Shown: in pieces, positions 19,285 through 28,603 of the stretch
Position numbering within the stretch: the stretch's first letter is position 1
Layout: the number at the start of each line of letters is the position of its first letter
Source: Fontibacillus panacisegetis
Lineage (GTDB): Bacteria; Bacillota; Bacilli; Paenibacillales; Paenibacillaceae
Length of the DNA: 64,000 nucleotides
NCBI RefSeq assembly: GCF_900102215.1
Contig: NZ_FNBG01000003.1
Location: 142,397-206,396 of the forward strand
Reading direction: 5' to 3'
The notes under the pieces: generated by a model
Databases searched by the model: none
What the model was told of the DNA's origin: nothing
Seen by the model: only the letters and a program-made list of their open reading frames with translations
Translations under genes and position numbers: made by a program

Positions 19285-19719
19285 CTAGTCAGTTTTCTTA
19301 TCTATTTTTTGTATCTTAAATGTAAACTTCCACTCTGCTGTATTTCCTGAATATCTTCCCCGGTTTTCTTCAACATTTACCTTGATTGATTTGTTTATGG
19401 TTTTTGTTACAGAGGATACCTTTATAGTTAAACTCGAAGTATTACTATCAGGTATTTTATCTTGCTCCTCAGCATATGCTTCTAATTTAATGCTATCAGA
19501 TGATTTTAAACTTAGGGTTACTGTTGATCCTTCCTCAATTTCTTTGTCATTAACATATGCGATTGTATACCAATCATTACCAACATGATTATTCTCTACT
19601 AATTCCACACTTACGAGAGTTACCTTTAACTTTATTGTCTTTGCTGCTGCCGTTACAGGTTGTACGAGAATGGCAAAAAATAGCGAAAACACTAGTATAA
19701 TTTTAAATCCTTTTTTCAT
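19285..19719 (-). CDS. Secreted hypothetical protein
   Basis: 144 residues with a clear Sec signal peptide (MKKGFKIILVFSLFFAILVQ, cleavage near PVTAAAKT). The mature part is a Ser/Thr/Lys-rich beta protein ending in a Lys/Asp-rich tail, suggestive of an exported Ig-like or wall-associated domain. No cysteines and no known motif. GGGAGG sits about 9 nt before the ATG (AGGGAGGCACTCTCA). AT-rich like the rest of 18.6–20.5 kb. Confidence 0.65.
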   Translation of the reverse strand: MKKGFKIILVFSLFFAILVQPVTAAAKTIKLKVTLVSVELVENNHVGNDWYTIAYVNDKEIEEGSTVTLSLKSSDSIKLEAYAEEQDKIPDSNTSSLTIKVSSVTKTINKSIKVNVEENRGRYSGNTAEWKFTFKIQKIDKKTD

Positions 19720-19884
19720 TGAGAGTGCCTCCCTCTAATGTACTTATAATATTTATCCTATACTATTTCATTAAAGATGTAAGTAACTCCTTCTTATTAA
19801 TGAAATTAACGAAATTTCCAATAACTTGGATAAATTTCATTTAGTATTTTATAGACCTCATAAGTTGGTCTTTAGACAGAAGTA

Positions 19885-20447
19885 TTGATATTTATTTTTG
19901 ATGGATATGCTGACTGGGAACCTGCTTATATATGTTCCGAATTGAATTCTTCGGATTCAGAATATGTTATTAAGACATTAAGCCTTGATAAAACCCCTAA
20001 AATTTCAATGGGCGGGTTTCAGGTTCTTCCAGATTATTCAGTTGAGGATTTTCCCGAAAATTTAGCTTACTAATTTTAGCTGGAGGGGATGCCTGGATGG
20101 AACAGAAAAACAATGCTGTACTACCGGTTGTTGATCATGCAGTTAAAAGGCATATTCCTGTGGGTGCTATTTGCAATGCAGTTAACTTTATGGCTGAAAA
20201 TAAATATTTAGATAAAATTAAGCATTCTGGAAATACTCTTGATTTTATGAAATCGCAAGCACCACATTATAATGGAGAACAGAATTTCATTGAAAAACAA
20301 GCTGTCTGCGATTCGAATATAATTACGGCTAATGGCTCTGCAGCGTTGGAATTTGCAAAAGAAATCTTGTTGTTATTGAAAGCCAAATCTGAAAACACTG
20401 TTTTGGATTGGTATAAACTTCATAAATCGGGATATTACCATGAGTAA
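19885..20447 (+). pseudogene. DJ-1/PfpI-family glutamine-amidotransferase-like gene with a frameshift
   Basis: Two frames together give one DJ-1/PfpI protein. The first (from TTG 19885) reads IFIFDGYADWEPAYI... to DFPENLAY. The second continues with LLILAGGDAWMEQKNNAV and GAICNAVNFMAE (nucleophile elbow Cys) to the C-terminus at 20447. The break is at GCTTACTAATT, where one missing T would restore TTACTAATT in frame. No good ribosome binding site is visible before 19885, so the 5' end may also be damaged. A sequencing error is the main alternative. Confidence 0.75.
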
Positions 20448-20560
20448 ACAGAACACTACAGTTTGATTGAAATTTAAACAATTGAACTGACTCTCTGGGT
20501 AAATCATGATATAAATGTATACAATACAGATCATTAAATGATGACAAAAAGGAAAATACG

Positions 20561-21511
20561 ATGAACAGCCTATCTTCACTATATCCAGCCATTACAGCTC
20601 TTGATCTGAGAAGCTGCTTAATTAGCCAGCAAGGTACGTTAAACTTTGAATATTATCGGAATCAACACACAGTGACTGAACTAGCAAAAATCAATTCCTG
20701 CACCAAAAGCATCTTGTCCTCACTCATTTGTATCACTATGGATAAGGGGCTGCTTCCACAATCTGATACACCAATAACAGCATTTTTTCCACAGCTAAAA
20801 ATGGACAATGATGCCCGAAAGCAGGAGATCACACTTGAGCATCTGTTGACGATGTCTTCGGGTTTTAACTGGACGGAATTTGGCGGGCAGAAGTCCTTCC
20901 CTCTAATGACCAAATCGCCCCATTGGACTAATTTTGTGCTGGAACAGACTTTGTCAGACCCTCCAGGGGCTAAAATGGAATACAATTCAGGCAATTCACA
21001 ACTGCTGTCCGCCATTCTTGTCCAAACAGCGGGCATGTCTACCGCACGATTTGCCGAGCGATATTTGTTCGAGCCTCTTGGTATCGAAACCTACAACTGG
21101 GAGATTGACCCTCAAGGAATACATACGGGCGGCTTCGGGCTGTGGCTTCGTCCAACAGATATGCTGAAGTTCGGGCAGCTCTATCTACAGCAAGGTACAT
21201 GGAACAACAAACAGCTCATCTCAAGGGAGCTGTTAGCACAATCTGTACAGCCCTTCATCTCCGTAGATGCTCCATACCGCGGAAGCTATGGCTGGCATTG
21301 GTGGACCGATTCAGTTTCTGATCCATCGGATATGTCATCTGCGCCTGCTACCCAATATTTTTACGCCCGTGGTTATGGTGGACAGTATGTCTACATTATT
21401 CCGAGCCTGCAAACCGTAGTTGTCTTAAGTGATGATAAACCTAAAAAGAAACAGTATTCTTATGATGTATTCCGCCAGCTAATTGCGCCTACGCTGATTC
21501 ACCAGCAATAG
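20561..21511 (+). CDS. Serine hydrolase, class C beta-lactamase/PBP-like family
   Basis: 316 residues. The active-site SxxK is S46-C-T-K49, the second motif is Y-N-S in MEYNSGNSQ, and a Gly-rich strand YFYARGYGGQYVYIIP stands for the third (KTG-like) motif. Family members are esterases, D-amino peptidases or beta-lactamase-like proteins. There is no signal peptide, so it is probably cytoplasmic. AAGGAAAATACG precedes the ATG. A copy of its C-terminus lies at 21996–22112. Confidence 0.85.
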   Translation: MNSLSSLYPAITALDLRSCLISQQGTLNFEYYRNQHTVTELAKINSCTKSILSSLICITMDKGLLPQSDTPITAFFPQLKMDNDARKQEITLEHLLTMSSGFNWTEFGGQKSFPLMTKSPHWTNFVLEQTLSDPPGAKMEYNSGNSQLLSAILVQTAGMSTARFAERYLFEPLGIETYNWEIDPQGIHTGGFGLWLRPTDMLKFGQLYLQQGTWNNKQLISRELLAQSVQPFISVDAPYRGSYGWHWWTDSVSDPSDMSSAPATQYFYARGYGGQYVYIIPSLQTVVVLSDDKPKKKQYSYDVFRQLIAPTLIHQQ

Positions 21512-21560
21512 CTTAAAGCCCCTTCGCAAAGTCACCCCCAGTTTGTAAGTCGCATAAATT

Positions 21561-21606
21561 AAACAAGCCAGTAACTTGGTAAATTACCAAGCTCCGGCTT
21601 GTTTCT
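21561..21606 (+). terminator. Terminator after the serine hydrolase gene
   Basis: AACAAGCC...GGCTTGTT outer stem and ACTTGGTAA/TTACCAAG inner stem form a long hairpin followed by a short T-rich stretch. Confidence 0.7.
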
Positions 21607-21625
21607 GCTATATCATAATTCGAGC

Positions 21626-21862
21626 TTACTCTAACCCCTCAATAGTTCCTTCCTTCAATACGAAATATCCATTTCTAGCGAAGGCTAATATTTTACTGGC
21701 ACTTATTCCGGTCTGCTTCGAAATATCAATCACCATGGTGTCCGGGTAGACCTCGACGATGCTGCGTATTTTGAGGTAGGCGTCCTCACAGCTTTTGCAC
21801 ATTTTTCTACTTGTTTTCTCGGATAAATTTCCACAAAAATCACATATTTGATAGTTTCCCAT
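21626..21862 (-). CDS. Small zinc-ribbon/helix-turn-helix protein (YvyF-like)
   Basis: 78 residues. Two CxxC pairs (ICDFCGNL and MCKSCEDAY) form a likely zinc ribbon, followed by a helical region (MVIDISKQTGISASKILAFA) reading like a helix-turn-helix. The layout resembles the flagellar-region YvyF/TIGR03826 proteins, but no flagellar genes are nearby, so the role is open. The ATG at 21862 has GGAGACACC just upstream. It lies between the serine hydrolase and the copy of its tail. Confidence 0.6.
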   Translation of the reverse strand: MGNYQICDFCGNLSEKTSRKMCKSCEDAYLKIRSIVEVYPDTMVIDISKQTGISASKILAFARNGYFVLKEGTIEGLE

Positions 21863-21995
21863 GGTGTCTCCTTTTCTATGTGTCTATGTACCTAGTGACT
21901 TTAAGAATAGATATTACTATTTTACTTGATGATCTCTATTATCGCTAGATATAGTTAATTAATTCAGTGAGTCTTGACGCGGCCGGACCGAACGA

Positions 21996-22112
21996 TACGT
22001 TATTCCGAGCATACAAACAGTAGTTGTTTTGAGTGATGATAAACGGAAAAAGAAGCAGGTTCCTGTGGACGTCTTTCGCGAGATTATAGCGCCTCTCTTG
22101 GCATCAAAATAG
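21996..22112 (+). pseudogene. C-terminal relic of a second serine hydrolase gene
   Basis: In frame this reads YVIPSIQTVVVLSDDKRKKK then QVPVDVFREIIAPLLASK and a stop. It aligns almost residue for residue with the last 38 or so residues of the intact serine hydrolase (YIIPSLQTVVVLSDDKPKKK, then QYSYDVFRQLIAPTL). DNA identity is lower than protein identity, so it is an old paralogue, not a recent duplication. Nothing of the upstream catalytic part remains. Confidence 0.8.
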
Positions 22113-22131
22113 TGTAGAATACATCCGGTCT

Positions 22132-22192
22132 AATACAAATGCCAGATCTCCAGGCAATTTCGAACATTGCTTGACGATCTGGCATTTGTATT
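22132..22192. terminator. Long symmetric hairpin terminator
   Basis: AATACAAATGCCAGATC is repeated inverted with 17 perfect base pairs, plus an inner CAGGCAAT/ATTGCTTG stem. It ends 10 bp from the stop of the operon's last gene (22202) and follows the serine hydrolase relic, so it can stop transcription from both sides. Confidence 0.85.
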
Positions 22193-22201
22193 TATAAGAT
22201 A

Positions 22202-22966
22202 TTAAACGAAAACATATTCTCCTTCACCAATCTGAATCGTCTTTCCTTTGAGTGCTGTCGAATTCGTTTCAAAAATAACCTGTTTGAATTGATTCTCATC
22301 ACCTTGCACGAAATCAAAAGACTTATCTCCAATCTTTAGGCTAAAGGCATCGTCCTCTGACTCTGCAACAGGCAGTCCTAATAGCGCTCCCCAATGTTTA
22401 GCGGTAGCCGCAGGATCTGAGACACGGAATACTGCGCTCACGATTTCAGCATGTCCTGCAGGATGTGGCTGAATGACTCCGGATGATGTTAATCTTTCCA
22501 GTCTTTCTGCATCTGTTCCGTTCCATTGAATGATAAATGGATAGACCAGTCCCTCAAAGTGCCCATCAATAGTCATCATCCGCCATTCTATTAATCTGCC
22601 CTCGTTATCTAAACGCCTGCCATTAATGATAGGAGATAATGATAAGCCTGCTTCATTCAAGGACGCTGCTACTTCTTCAATATTATCCGTCCGGATAACT
22701 ACCCTGCTTAAGATTTCATGCTCCGGTAGAACTTTAACCGCATCTTTTACCACTCGGTTATGTTCTGTTGCCTTGGCCAATTCAAGATTCTCGATGCCCA
22801 GAAACTCAATATAAGTCAGTCCAAAATAACTTAAGGCATTATAGGTTCCCCAATCTTTATGAGAACCCCCTTTAAAAGCAACCAATCCATGATCTTCAAA
22901 ACTTGCAATCGGTTTGCTCAGATCATTAACATAGTGTACTAAATGATCCCACTTCATCGTGGCCAT
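22202..22966 (-). CDS. Glyoxalase-like (VOC) domain protein
   Basis: 254 residues of the Glyoxalase_3/VOC type. It starts WDHLVHYVNDLSKPIASFED, then GTYNALSYFGLTYIEFLG, and a second module begins near GHAEIVSAVFRVSDPAATA. Such folds bind metal and catalyse isomerisation, dioxygenation or epimerisation on small acids; the substrate here is unknown. AGGAGTGAAGTAATC precedes the ATG, overlapping the end of the ProC-like gene. It is the last gene of the eight-gene GntR–MetNIQ operon. Confidence 0.8.
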   Translation of the reverse strand: MATMKWDHLVHYVNDLSKPIASFEDHGLVAFKGGSHKDWGTYNALSYFGLTYIEFLGIENLELAKATEHNRVVKDAVKVLPEHEILSRVVIRTDNIEEVAASLNEAGLSLSPIINGRRLDNEGRLIEWRMMTIDGHFEGLVYPFIIQWNGTDAERLERLTSSGVIQPHPAGHAEIVSAVFRVSDPAATAKHWGALLGLPVAESEDDAFSLKIGDKSFDFVQGDENQFKQVIFETNSTALKGKTIQIGEGEYVFV

Positions 22967-22968
22967 GA

Positions 22969-23781
22969 TTACTTCACTCCTAGCTCAGTAGTTCGTTTTA
23001 CAGCAGCAAGAACGCTTCTTTGCAGGCCTGCTGCGAAATCACTGTTGTTCAACTCGTACAAGCCATGAATCCCAACACCGCCGGGAGAATTATTAATATC
23101 GAGTAGCTGTCTTGGATGCAGCCCTGTTTGCTGAAGCATAACGACTGCTCCCATAACATTCTCCAGCGCTACCTTCCATGCTTGTTCCCGCGGGAGTCCA
23201 GCGAGAACACCAGCGTCTGCTAGAGATTCAATGAAATAATAGATATAATTGGGGCCAGCTACACCAAAACCAGTGAAGACATCCATTAATGTCTCATCCA
23301 GATATTCTACCTTTCCAAATCCGAGCAAGAAACGCTCCACTTGATCACGAGTAGCGTAAGCATTTAACGCTACACCACTGTATCCGTACCCAGTATCGGT
23401 CAATGTATTAGGAATGACCCGGATAATAGAGCGTTCAGCTCCAAAATAACCGGCCAACTGCGCATTTGTCACACCTGCCACAATCGATACAATTACGGCA
23501 GAAGATGCAGCAAATTGTTGTACAATTTGTCCAAGTGCAACTAAATCATCCTGCGGCCGGACAGCAACCACAATCAGATCAGCTGTAGACAGGCCCTGCG
23601 CTTGCGAATTCTTCGTATCCACGCCGTATTTGGTATTCAAAAACTGAAGACGTGCCTCATTAATATCTGATACACTAATTTGATCTGCAGACAGGCTGTT
23701 ATTCGTTATACTTGCCCGAATGATCGCTTCCGCCATCTGCCCTCCTCCAATAAAATGAATCCTTTCTTTTGTCACTTTCAT
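22969..23781 (-). CDS. proC: Pyrroline-5-carboxylate reductase-like protein
   Basis: 270 residues with an N-terminal Rossmann motif (FIGGGQMAEAI) and the P5CR middle (VVAVRPQD, IPNTLTDTGYGYSG) and C-terminal dimer domain. The conserved SPGGTT.AGL loop is replaced by SPGGVGIHGLYELN, so the substrate may be a related imino acid and not P5C itself. AAGGATGTGA precedes the ATG. It lies between metQ and the VOC gene, an unusual place for a proline biosynthesis gene and a hint of a catabolic role. Confidence 0.75.
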   Translation of the reverse strand: MKVTKERIHFIGGGQMAEAIIRASITNNSLSADQISVSDINEARLQFLNTKYGVDTKNSQAQGLSTADLIVVAVRPQDDLVALGQIVQQFAASSAVIVSIVAGVTNAQLAGYFGAERSIIRVIPNTLTDTGYGYSGVALNAYATRDQVERFLLGFGKVEYLDETLMDVFTGFGVAGPNYIYYFIESLADAGVLAGLPREQAWKVALENVMGAVVMLQQTGLHPRQLLDINNSPGGVGIHGLYELNNSDFAAGLQRSVLAAVKRTTELGVK

Positions 23782-23793
23782 TCACATCCTTAA

Positions 23794-24621
23794 TTAATTG
23801 TTATTCCATGCTTCAGGCAGAATGAAGCCATCATATTTCTCTAATCCAATAATATATTCTTCAAACTCTTTGGATTCATAAGCTGCTTTCAAGTCTTTTG
23901 CCCATTGAGCATTTTCGTCCTTTTTATTTACCGATACGATAATTCTGTGTTCCAGCGGTGTATTTTCTATTTTTAAAGCATCTGTAATCTTTCTGTCCGA
24001 ATTCGCAATGTAATTACCGTTTACAACACCATAATCAACATCTTGAAGGGAAACCAGAATTTGAGCCGGGTCCAGGATTTTAATGTCAATATTATATTTA
24101 TCCGGTTCCATACTGTTAATGTTAAAATCAGCTACACCCGCACCATCTTTAATTTTGACCCAACCCAGTTCTTCCAGAATACGCAGTGCACGCTCTTGGT
24201 TCACCGGATCGTTCGGAACAGCTACGGTTGTACCATCTTTGACATCGTCCAGCGTAGTATGCTTTACGGAATAAAGACCTTGCGGAGCACCCGGTACATA
24301 AGCTATGCCTACCATGTCTGCATTGATTTCTTTGTTAATGGCCTCCATATAGGCCGTACTTTGGAATATACTAGCGTCAATAGAGCCTTCCTTCATCGCT
24401 GGATTGACTTGCATGTTCTGCGAGAAGGTTTTTATATCAATGGTATATCCCTTTTTCTCCAGAATCGGTTGAATCGATTGACGGAATTGTTCCTCATAGG
24501 TTCCGACACCAAATCCAACGGTAATCTTCTTCTTATCTCCAGAATTCTCTGCTGCTTGATTTCCGCAAGCCGTCAACACTGCCAGAACACCTATCAACAT
24601 CACTAACACTAACTTTTTCAT
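23794..24621 (-). CDS. metQ: MetQ/NlpA-family substrate-binding lipoprotein
   Basis: 275 residues. Lipoprotein signal VLAVLTACGNQ, then the NlpA-type body (KKITVGFGVGTYEEQFRQSI, PNDPVNQERALRILEELGWV). It would present methionine or a related amino acid to MetI/MetN. AGGAGAGGAAAGT precedes the ATG. In this operon it is separated from metI by the UroD-family gene. Because the neighbours are not methionine genes, the ligand may be a derivative, not free methionine. Confidence 0.88.
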   Translation of the reverse strand: MKKLVLVMLIGVLAVLTACGNQAAENSGDKKKITVGFGVGTYEEQFRQSIQPILEKKGYTIDIKTFSQNMQVNPAMKEGSIDASIFQSTAYMEAINKEINADMVGIAYVPGAPQGLYSVKHTTLDDVKDGTTVAVPNDPVNQERALRILEELGWVKIKDGAGVADFNINSMEPDKYNIDIKILDPAQILVSLQDVDYGVVNGNYIANSDRKITDALKIENTPLEHRIIVSVNKKDENAQWAKDLKAAYESKEFEEYIIGLEKYDGFILPEAWNNN

Positions 24622-24632
24622 ACTTTCCTCTC

Positions 24633-25652
24633 CTATTCAGATACAGATTTTTTTAATTGTTCCAACGCTTCATCCGTCACATTTAGTGGGATGGCGCAAT
24701 TTGGCGCAAGAATAAACGGTTGATTCTTCATTAATGTCAATGCTTCTTTAGCCTGCTGCTTGATTTGTGCAATATCGTTTGCAGCAAACAGCGCATGATC
24801 GACTCCACCTACCTTGGTAGCTTTGAGATTCGCATCCAAACCTGGATTTCCCTCGGCTACAGTATCCCAGCTAATCCCATCAATCCGATAATCATTGAAT
24901 ATCTCAGGCCTTGCATAAGGTCCGCAAGTATGAAGAATGTTTTTGCCATAGCTCGTAGCCTCCAGGACAATAGAATCATAGGGTCTGGATAACTCATTAA
25001 ACATAGCATCATCAAACAATTCAGGGTGAGCCGTACCCGTTACTGCGTAGAATAAGCCGTCGGAACCTGCTTGCCGCAGCTCTTGTACATAATCGGCCAA
25101 GGTTAATGAAATAGTATGCAACGCATGATGTGCTGCTGCCCTATGCTCTTTAAACAAAGATTCCAAAGTTACAGGGTGCTCAATGCCAAACACTGTTTTG
25201 TAAACATAAGCAGAGCGGCCTACAATAAATAGCAACACTGTTAATGGTGAGAATACCGTTTGGATTAGTGGGGTTTCAGGCAATCCTTGACGAATTTTTC
25301 TAACCGCATCTAAGTGCTCTGCCAAAGGTGCTGAATCTACAGCCTTTATGACTTCGATATCCCACAGATTAGCTGCTGTCGGAATCACCGTCGTTTGCTG
25401 CCTAGGAAATACGGTCTGATAATCCTTAAAGTCGTATTGATTCCCCCAAGCTTCCGCTAAATAAGTCGCTCTTGGATTAATCTTGACCCAATCCCAATCG
25501 TATTTTTTGGTAAAAGAAATTGTTGTTTCTGCTAAATCATCTGCATTTTGTTCTTTGTCAATGAAATGACGCCATCCGCTGACAATCGGACGATCCGCCA
25601 GTTCTCCGGATAATAATGCATTAAATCGATCTTGCTTGCTCCACTCACTCAT
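24633..25652 (-). CDS. Uroporphyrinogen decarboxylase-family protein (MtaA/CmuA-like methyltransferase type)
   Basis: 339 residues with a UroD/methyltransferase TIM-barrel pattern. The zinc-site signature of the cobalamin/thiol methyltransferase branch is present: GKNILHTCGPY (His-x-Cys) and a late Cys in LAPNCAIPLNV. True heme UroD enzymes lack these and have N-terminal Arg motifs absent here. Members of this branch move methyl groups to or from thiols via a corrinoid, but no corrinoid protein is in the window. GGGGGGATCGACAG precedes the ATG. It sits between metI and metQ. Confidence 0.78.
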   Translation of the reverse strand: MSEWSKQDRFNALLSGELADRPIVSGWRHFIDKEQNADDLAETTISFTKKYDWDWVKINPRATYLAEAWGNQYDFKDYQTVFPRQQTTVIPTAANLWDIEVIKAVDSAPLAEHLDAVRKIRQGLPETPLIQTVFSPLTVLLFIVGRSAYVYKTVFGIEHPVTLESLFKEHRAAAHHALHTISLTLADYVQELRQAGSDGLFYAVTGTAHPELFDDAMFNELSRPYDSIVLEATSYGKNILHTCGPYARPEIFNDYRIDGISWDTVAEGNPGLDANLKATKVGGVDHALFAANDIAQIKQQAKEALTLMKNQPFILAPNCAIPLNVTDEALEQLKKSVSE

Positions 25653-25680
25653 CTGTCGATCCCCCCAATGTATGTTATTA

Positions 25681-26340
25681 CTAGTAGCGACGAATTTTCC
25701 TTGCTAGTGTATTACCTAAAGATTGAATGCCTTGTACTAAAATAATGAGAATAATTACAGTAGCTATCACAACAACAGTGTCAAAACGTTGGTATCCATA
25801 TACGATAGCCAAGTCTCCGACACCGCCGCCCCCCACAGTTCCGGCCATTGCAGTTGCGCCAATCAAACCGATCGTGGCAGTTGTCAAAGACAGGATTAAT
25901 GATCCAACCGCCTCCGGCAGCAAGAAATACTTTATGACTTGAAATGGAGTAGCCCCCATCGACTCGGCGGCTTCAAGGATTCCCGGATTCACTTCAAGCA
26001 GGGAGTTTTCTACCAAACGTCCTATATAGGGTGCAATATAGATAATCAACGGTACGATCGCTGCACTTGTCCCAATTGAGGTCTGCACAATCAAGCGGGT
26101 GAAGGGTACAATCGCTACTAGCAAAATAATAAAAGGCAAAGAGCGTATAATGTTGATAATCGGATTTAGTATGGCATAAAGCACTTTGTTCTCCAAAACC
26201 CCACCTGGACGAGTGACTACAAGTAGTATCCCAAATGGAATGCCGATCAGCGAGCCAACAAACAAAGAGATTCCCACCATTTGAATCGTCTCGATAATCG
26301 CCTGCAGAAATTGATCACCGGTTATTGCTGTTTTAAACAT
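25681..26340 (-). CDS. metI: MetI-type ABC transporter permease
   Basis: 219 residues with five membrane segments and the MetI pattern (ETIQMVGISLFVGSLIGIPF, LVENSLLEVNPGILEAAESM at the coupling loop, GAVGGGGVGDLAI-like TVGGGGVGDLAIVYGYQRF). It forms the channel with MetN. The ATG at 26340 overlaps the metN stop by 8 bp, so the two are translationally coupled. Confidence 0.93.
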   Translation of the reverse strand: MFKTAITGDQFLQAIIETIQMVGISLFVGSLIGIPFGILLVVTRPGGVLENKVLYAILNPIINIIRSLPFIILLVAIVPFTRLIVQTSIGTSAAIVPLIIYIAPYIGRLVENSLLEVNPGILEAAESMGATPFQVIKYFLLPEAVGSLILSLTTATIGLIGATAMAGTVGGGGVGDLAIVYGYQRFDTVVVIATVIILIILVQGIQSLGNTLARKIRRY

Positions 26341-27358
26341 CAGATTCTACCTCCTCTATACCGACTCCATTCCTTTTTAAGAAAGATAAAGCATTGTTAA
26401 GCTCTGATGCCTCTCCACTTAATTGAATAATCATGGTTCCCAATGTCGTTTCTTGAATCTCTGTCATATTCGCAAATAAAATATTGACCTTCACATCGCA
26501 GGAACGAATCATCTCATACAGGACAGGCTCAGAAGCTTTTGCACCGGCAAAACTAAGTTTATAACGATGACTGCCATGTTCTGCATGGATTGATTTTTGA
26601 ACGCTTGAAGTAACGCTATTTTGAATAACCGTCTTGACAAAATTTTGTGTAGTCTGATGTTTGGGATGTCCGAAAACATCTAGAACGCTTCCTTGTTCGA
26701 TAATCCGCCCCTCTTCCATCACCGCCACCTTGTTACAAATTTCTTGAATGACAGACATTTCATGAGTAATGATCATCACAGTAATGTTGTATTCAGCATT
26801 GATTTTTTTCAAAAGCTGCAAGATCGAATGGGTCGTCTGCGGATCCAAAGCAGAGGTCGCTTCGTCGCACAGTAGGATAGACGGATTCGAAGCAAGCGCT
26901 CTGGCAATCCCGACACGCTGTTTCTGTCCACCGGATAATTCACTCGGGTAACTGTCCGCTTTGTCGGTCAAACCAACAAACTCTAGCAATTCCAATACCC
27001 GCTGGCGAATTTCATTTTTATTCTTTTTTAATAGAACGAGAGGGATCGCCACATTATCAAATACTTTTTTAGATTCTAATAGATTAAAGTGTTGAAAGAT
27101 CATGCCTATATTTTTCTTAGCAGCTCGTAATTCTTTATCATTGTAAGTGCCTAAATCACGTCCAGATACCAGAACCTGTCCTTTGGTTGGTCTTTCCAAA
27201 TAATTGACTAAACGAATTAATGTGCTCTTCCCTGCACCACTGTAGCCGATAACCCCGAATATATCGCCTTTTTCGACCTTTAAATCGATCCCTTTAAGAG
27301 CATCAATTGTGATCCCTTTCCTAGTAAACGTTTTGTAAACATTCTTTAATTCAATCAT
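26333..27358 (-). CDS. metN: MetN-type ABC transporter ATPase with NIL domain
   Basis: 341 residues. Walker A GYSGAGKST, signature LSGGQKQR, Walker B ILLCDEATSALD and H-loop ITHEM are intact. The last 80 residues form a C-terminal NIL/ACT-like domain that in MetN senses intracellular methionine and inhibits transport. The start at 27358 (MIELKNVYKTF) follows GGGGGGAATAAAA. No SAM riboswitch or T-box is seen upstream. Confidence 0.93.
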   Translation of the reverse strand: MIELKNVYKTFTRKGITIDALKGIDLKVEKGDIFGVIGYSGAGKSTLIRLVNYLERPTKGQVLVSGRDLGTYNDKELRAAKKNIGMIFQHFNLLESKKVFDNVAIPLVLLKKNKNEIRQRVLELLEFVGLTDKADSYPSELSGGQKQRVGIARALASNPSILLCDEATSALDPQTTHSILQLLKKINAEYNITVMIITHEMSVIQEICNKVAVMEEGRIIEQGSVLDVFGHPKHQTTQNFVKTVIQNSVTSSVQKSIHAEHGSHRYKLSFAGAKASEPVLYEMIRSCDVKVNILFANMTEIQETTLGTMIIQLSGEASELNNALSFLKRNGVGIEEVESDV

Positions 27359-27393
27359 TTTTATTCCCCCCAATCGTACTTCGAATTTTGGAT

Positions 27394-28560
27394 TCAGGAA
27401 TTAGCTTTCTCCTGCAGCTTCACCAGTGCTTGTTCGGCTAATAAAGCAAAATATTTGGCAGCAGGTAATATCGCAGCCTCATCAACATCGAAACGAGGAT
27501 GATGTAAAGCATAGGCCGGGCCTGTTCCTATATTTACAAAAGCACCGGGTATCTGCTGTAAATAAAATGAGAAATCTTCTCCTCCCATTTGCGGCGGGAT
27601 ATCATGTACATCATAACCGGCTTGTGAGGCGATCTCTTTGGTAAAGTCAGCCCATTCTCCATGATTTATCGTTGCTGGAGGGCCTGGATACCAATGTAAT
27701 TGTGCCTCTGCCCCAGCTGCTGCAGCGACCCCTTCGATAATTCTAGTCATTTGTATAGGTATGAGACGACGAATCTCTTCATTGTAAGTTCGAACCGTGC
27801 CTTCTAATTCAACTTGTTCCGGTAATACATTCCATGTAGAGCCTCCATTAATTCTGGTAACACTTAGCACAACCGGCTCTGTCGAACTGTTCTGACGGCT
27901 TACGATGGTTTGTAGAGCTGTTATGATTTGAGCTGAAGTCACTATCGTATCAACACCTTTTTCAGGAGTAGCCGCATGAGCGCCGACACCCTTTACAGTG
28001 ATTTCAAACCGATCAACACCTGCCGTTAAAGCTCCTGTTCTCGTCCCAAAAACACCTGTAGGCAAGTCTGGTGAATTATGCAGACCAAATATAGCCGCAA
28101 CATCCTTAAGCCCCCCTGAGGCCAAGACACTTTCAGCTCCATGTCCTGTCTCTTCTGCCGGCTGGAACAGCACTCTAACTCTTCCAGGCAAATCTCCTTC
28201 ACGGGCCTTCAATAGGAGCGCAGCACCTAAAATAGTAGCCGTGTGGAAATCGTGACCACATGCATGCATTTTTCCAGGGACCTCAGAGGCAAAAGGCAAT
28301 TCGGTTTGTTCATCTATCGGAAGTGCGTCAATATCACAGCGAATGGCTACAATAGGTCCTTTCTCCTGTCCGATCTCTGCGATGAGTCCGGTTTGCAACG
28401 GAAGATCCAGAATATGAATATTCGCATGGGTCAACCATTCCCGTAATTTCTCTGTCGTTCTAAACTCTTCATAAGCTAATTCAGGCTCTCGGTGCAAATT
28501 TCTTCGAACATCTATTAATTGATTAGCTAAAGCTTGATCAACCTCATTCAGTGGATTCAT
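27394..28560 (-). CDS. M20-family amidohydrolase (N-acyl amino acid deacylase type)
   Basis: 388 residues of the M20D/IAA-amino-acid hydrolase group. Metal motifs are seen in MHACGHDFHTA, PAEETGHGAES and the C-terminal MGGEDFSFYL; the lid domain starts near RFEITVKGVGAHAATPEKGVD. Relatives remove acyl groups from N-acetyl amino acids such as N-acetyl-S-alkyl-cysteines. The start at 28560 follows AAGGGGAG. It is the first enzyme after the GntR regulator, which suggests a substrate arriving as an N-acyl conjugate. Confidence 0.88.
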   Translation of the reverse strand: MNPLNEVDQALANQLIDVRRNLHREPELAYEEFRTTEKLREWLTHANIHILDLPLQTGLIAEIGQEKGPIVAIRCDIDALPIDEQTELPFASEVPGKMHACGHDFHTATILGAALLLKAREGDLPGRVRVLFQPAEETGHGAESVLASGGLKDVAAIFGLHNSPDLPTGVFGTRTGALTAGVDRFEITVKGVGAHAATPEKGVDTIVTSAQIITALQTIVSRQNSSTEPVVLSVTRINGGSTWNVLPEQVELEGTVRTYNEEIRRLIPIQMTRIIEGVAAAAGAEAQLHWYPGPPATINHGEWADFTKEIASQAGYDVHDIPPQMGGEDFSFYLQQIPGAFVNIGTGPAYALHHPRFDVDEAAILPAAKYFALLAEQALVKLQEKANS

Positions 28561-28603
28561 AGGTGATGTACTCCCCTTTCGATATGGCTCAATGGACACG
28601 AGC

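Noticed and set aside
24633..25652. Heme-biosynthesis UroD (hemE)
   Set aside because: Zinc-type HTC…C signature and operon context point to the methyltransferase-like branch; no heme genes nearby.
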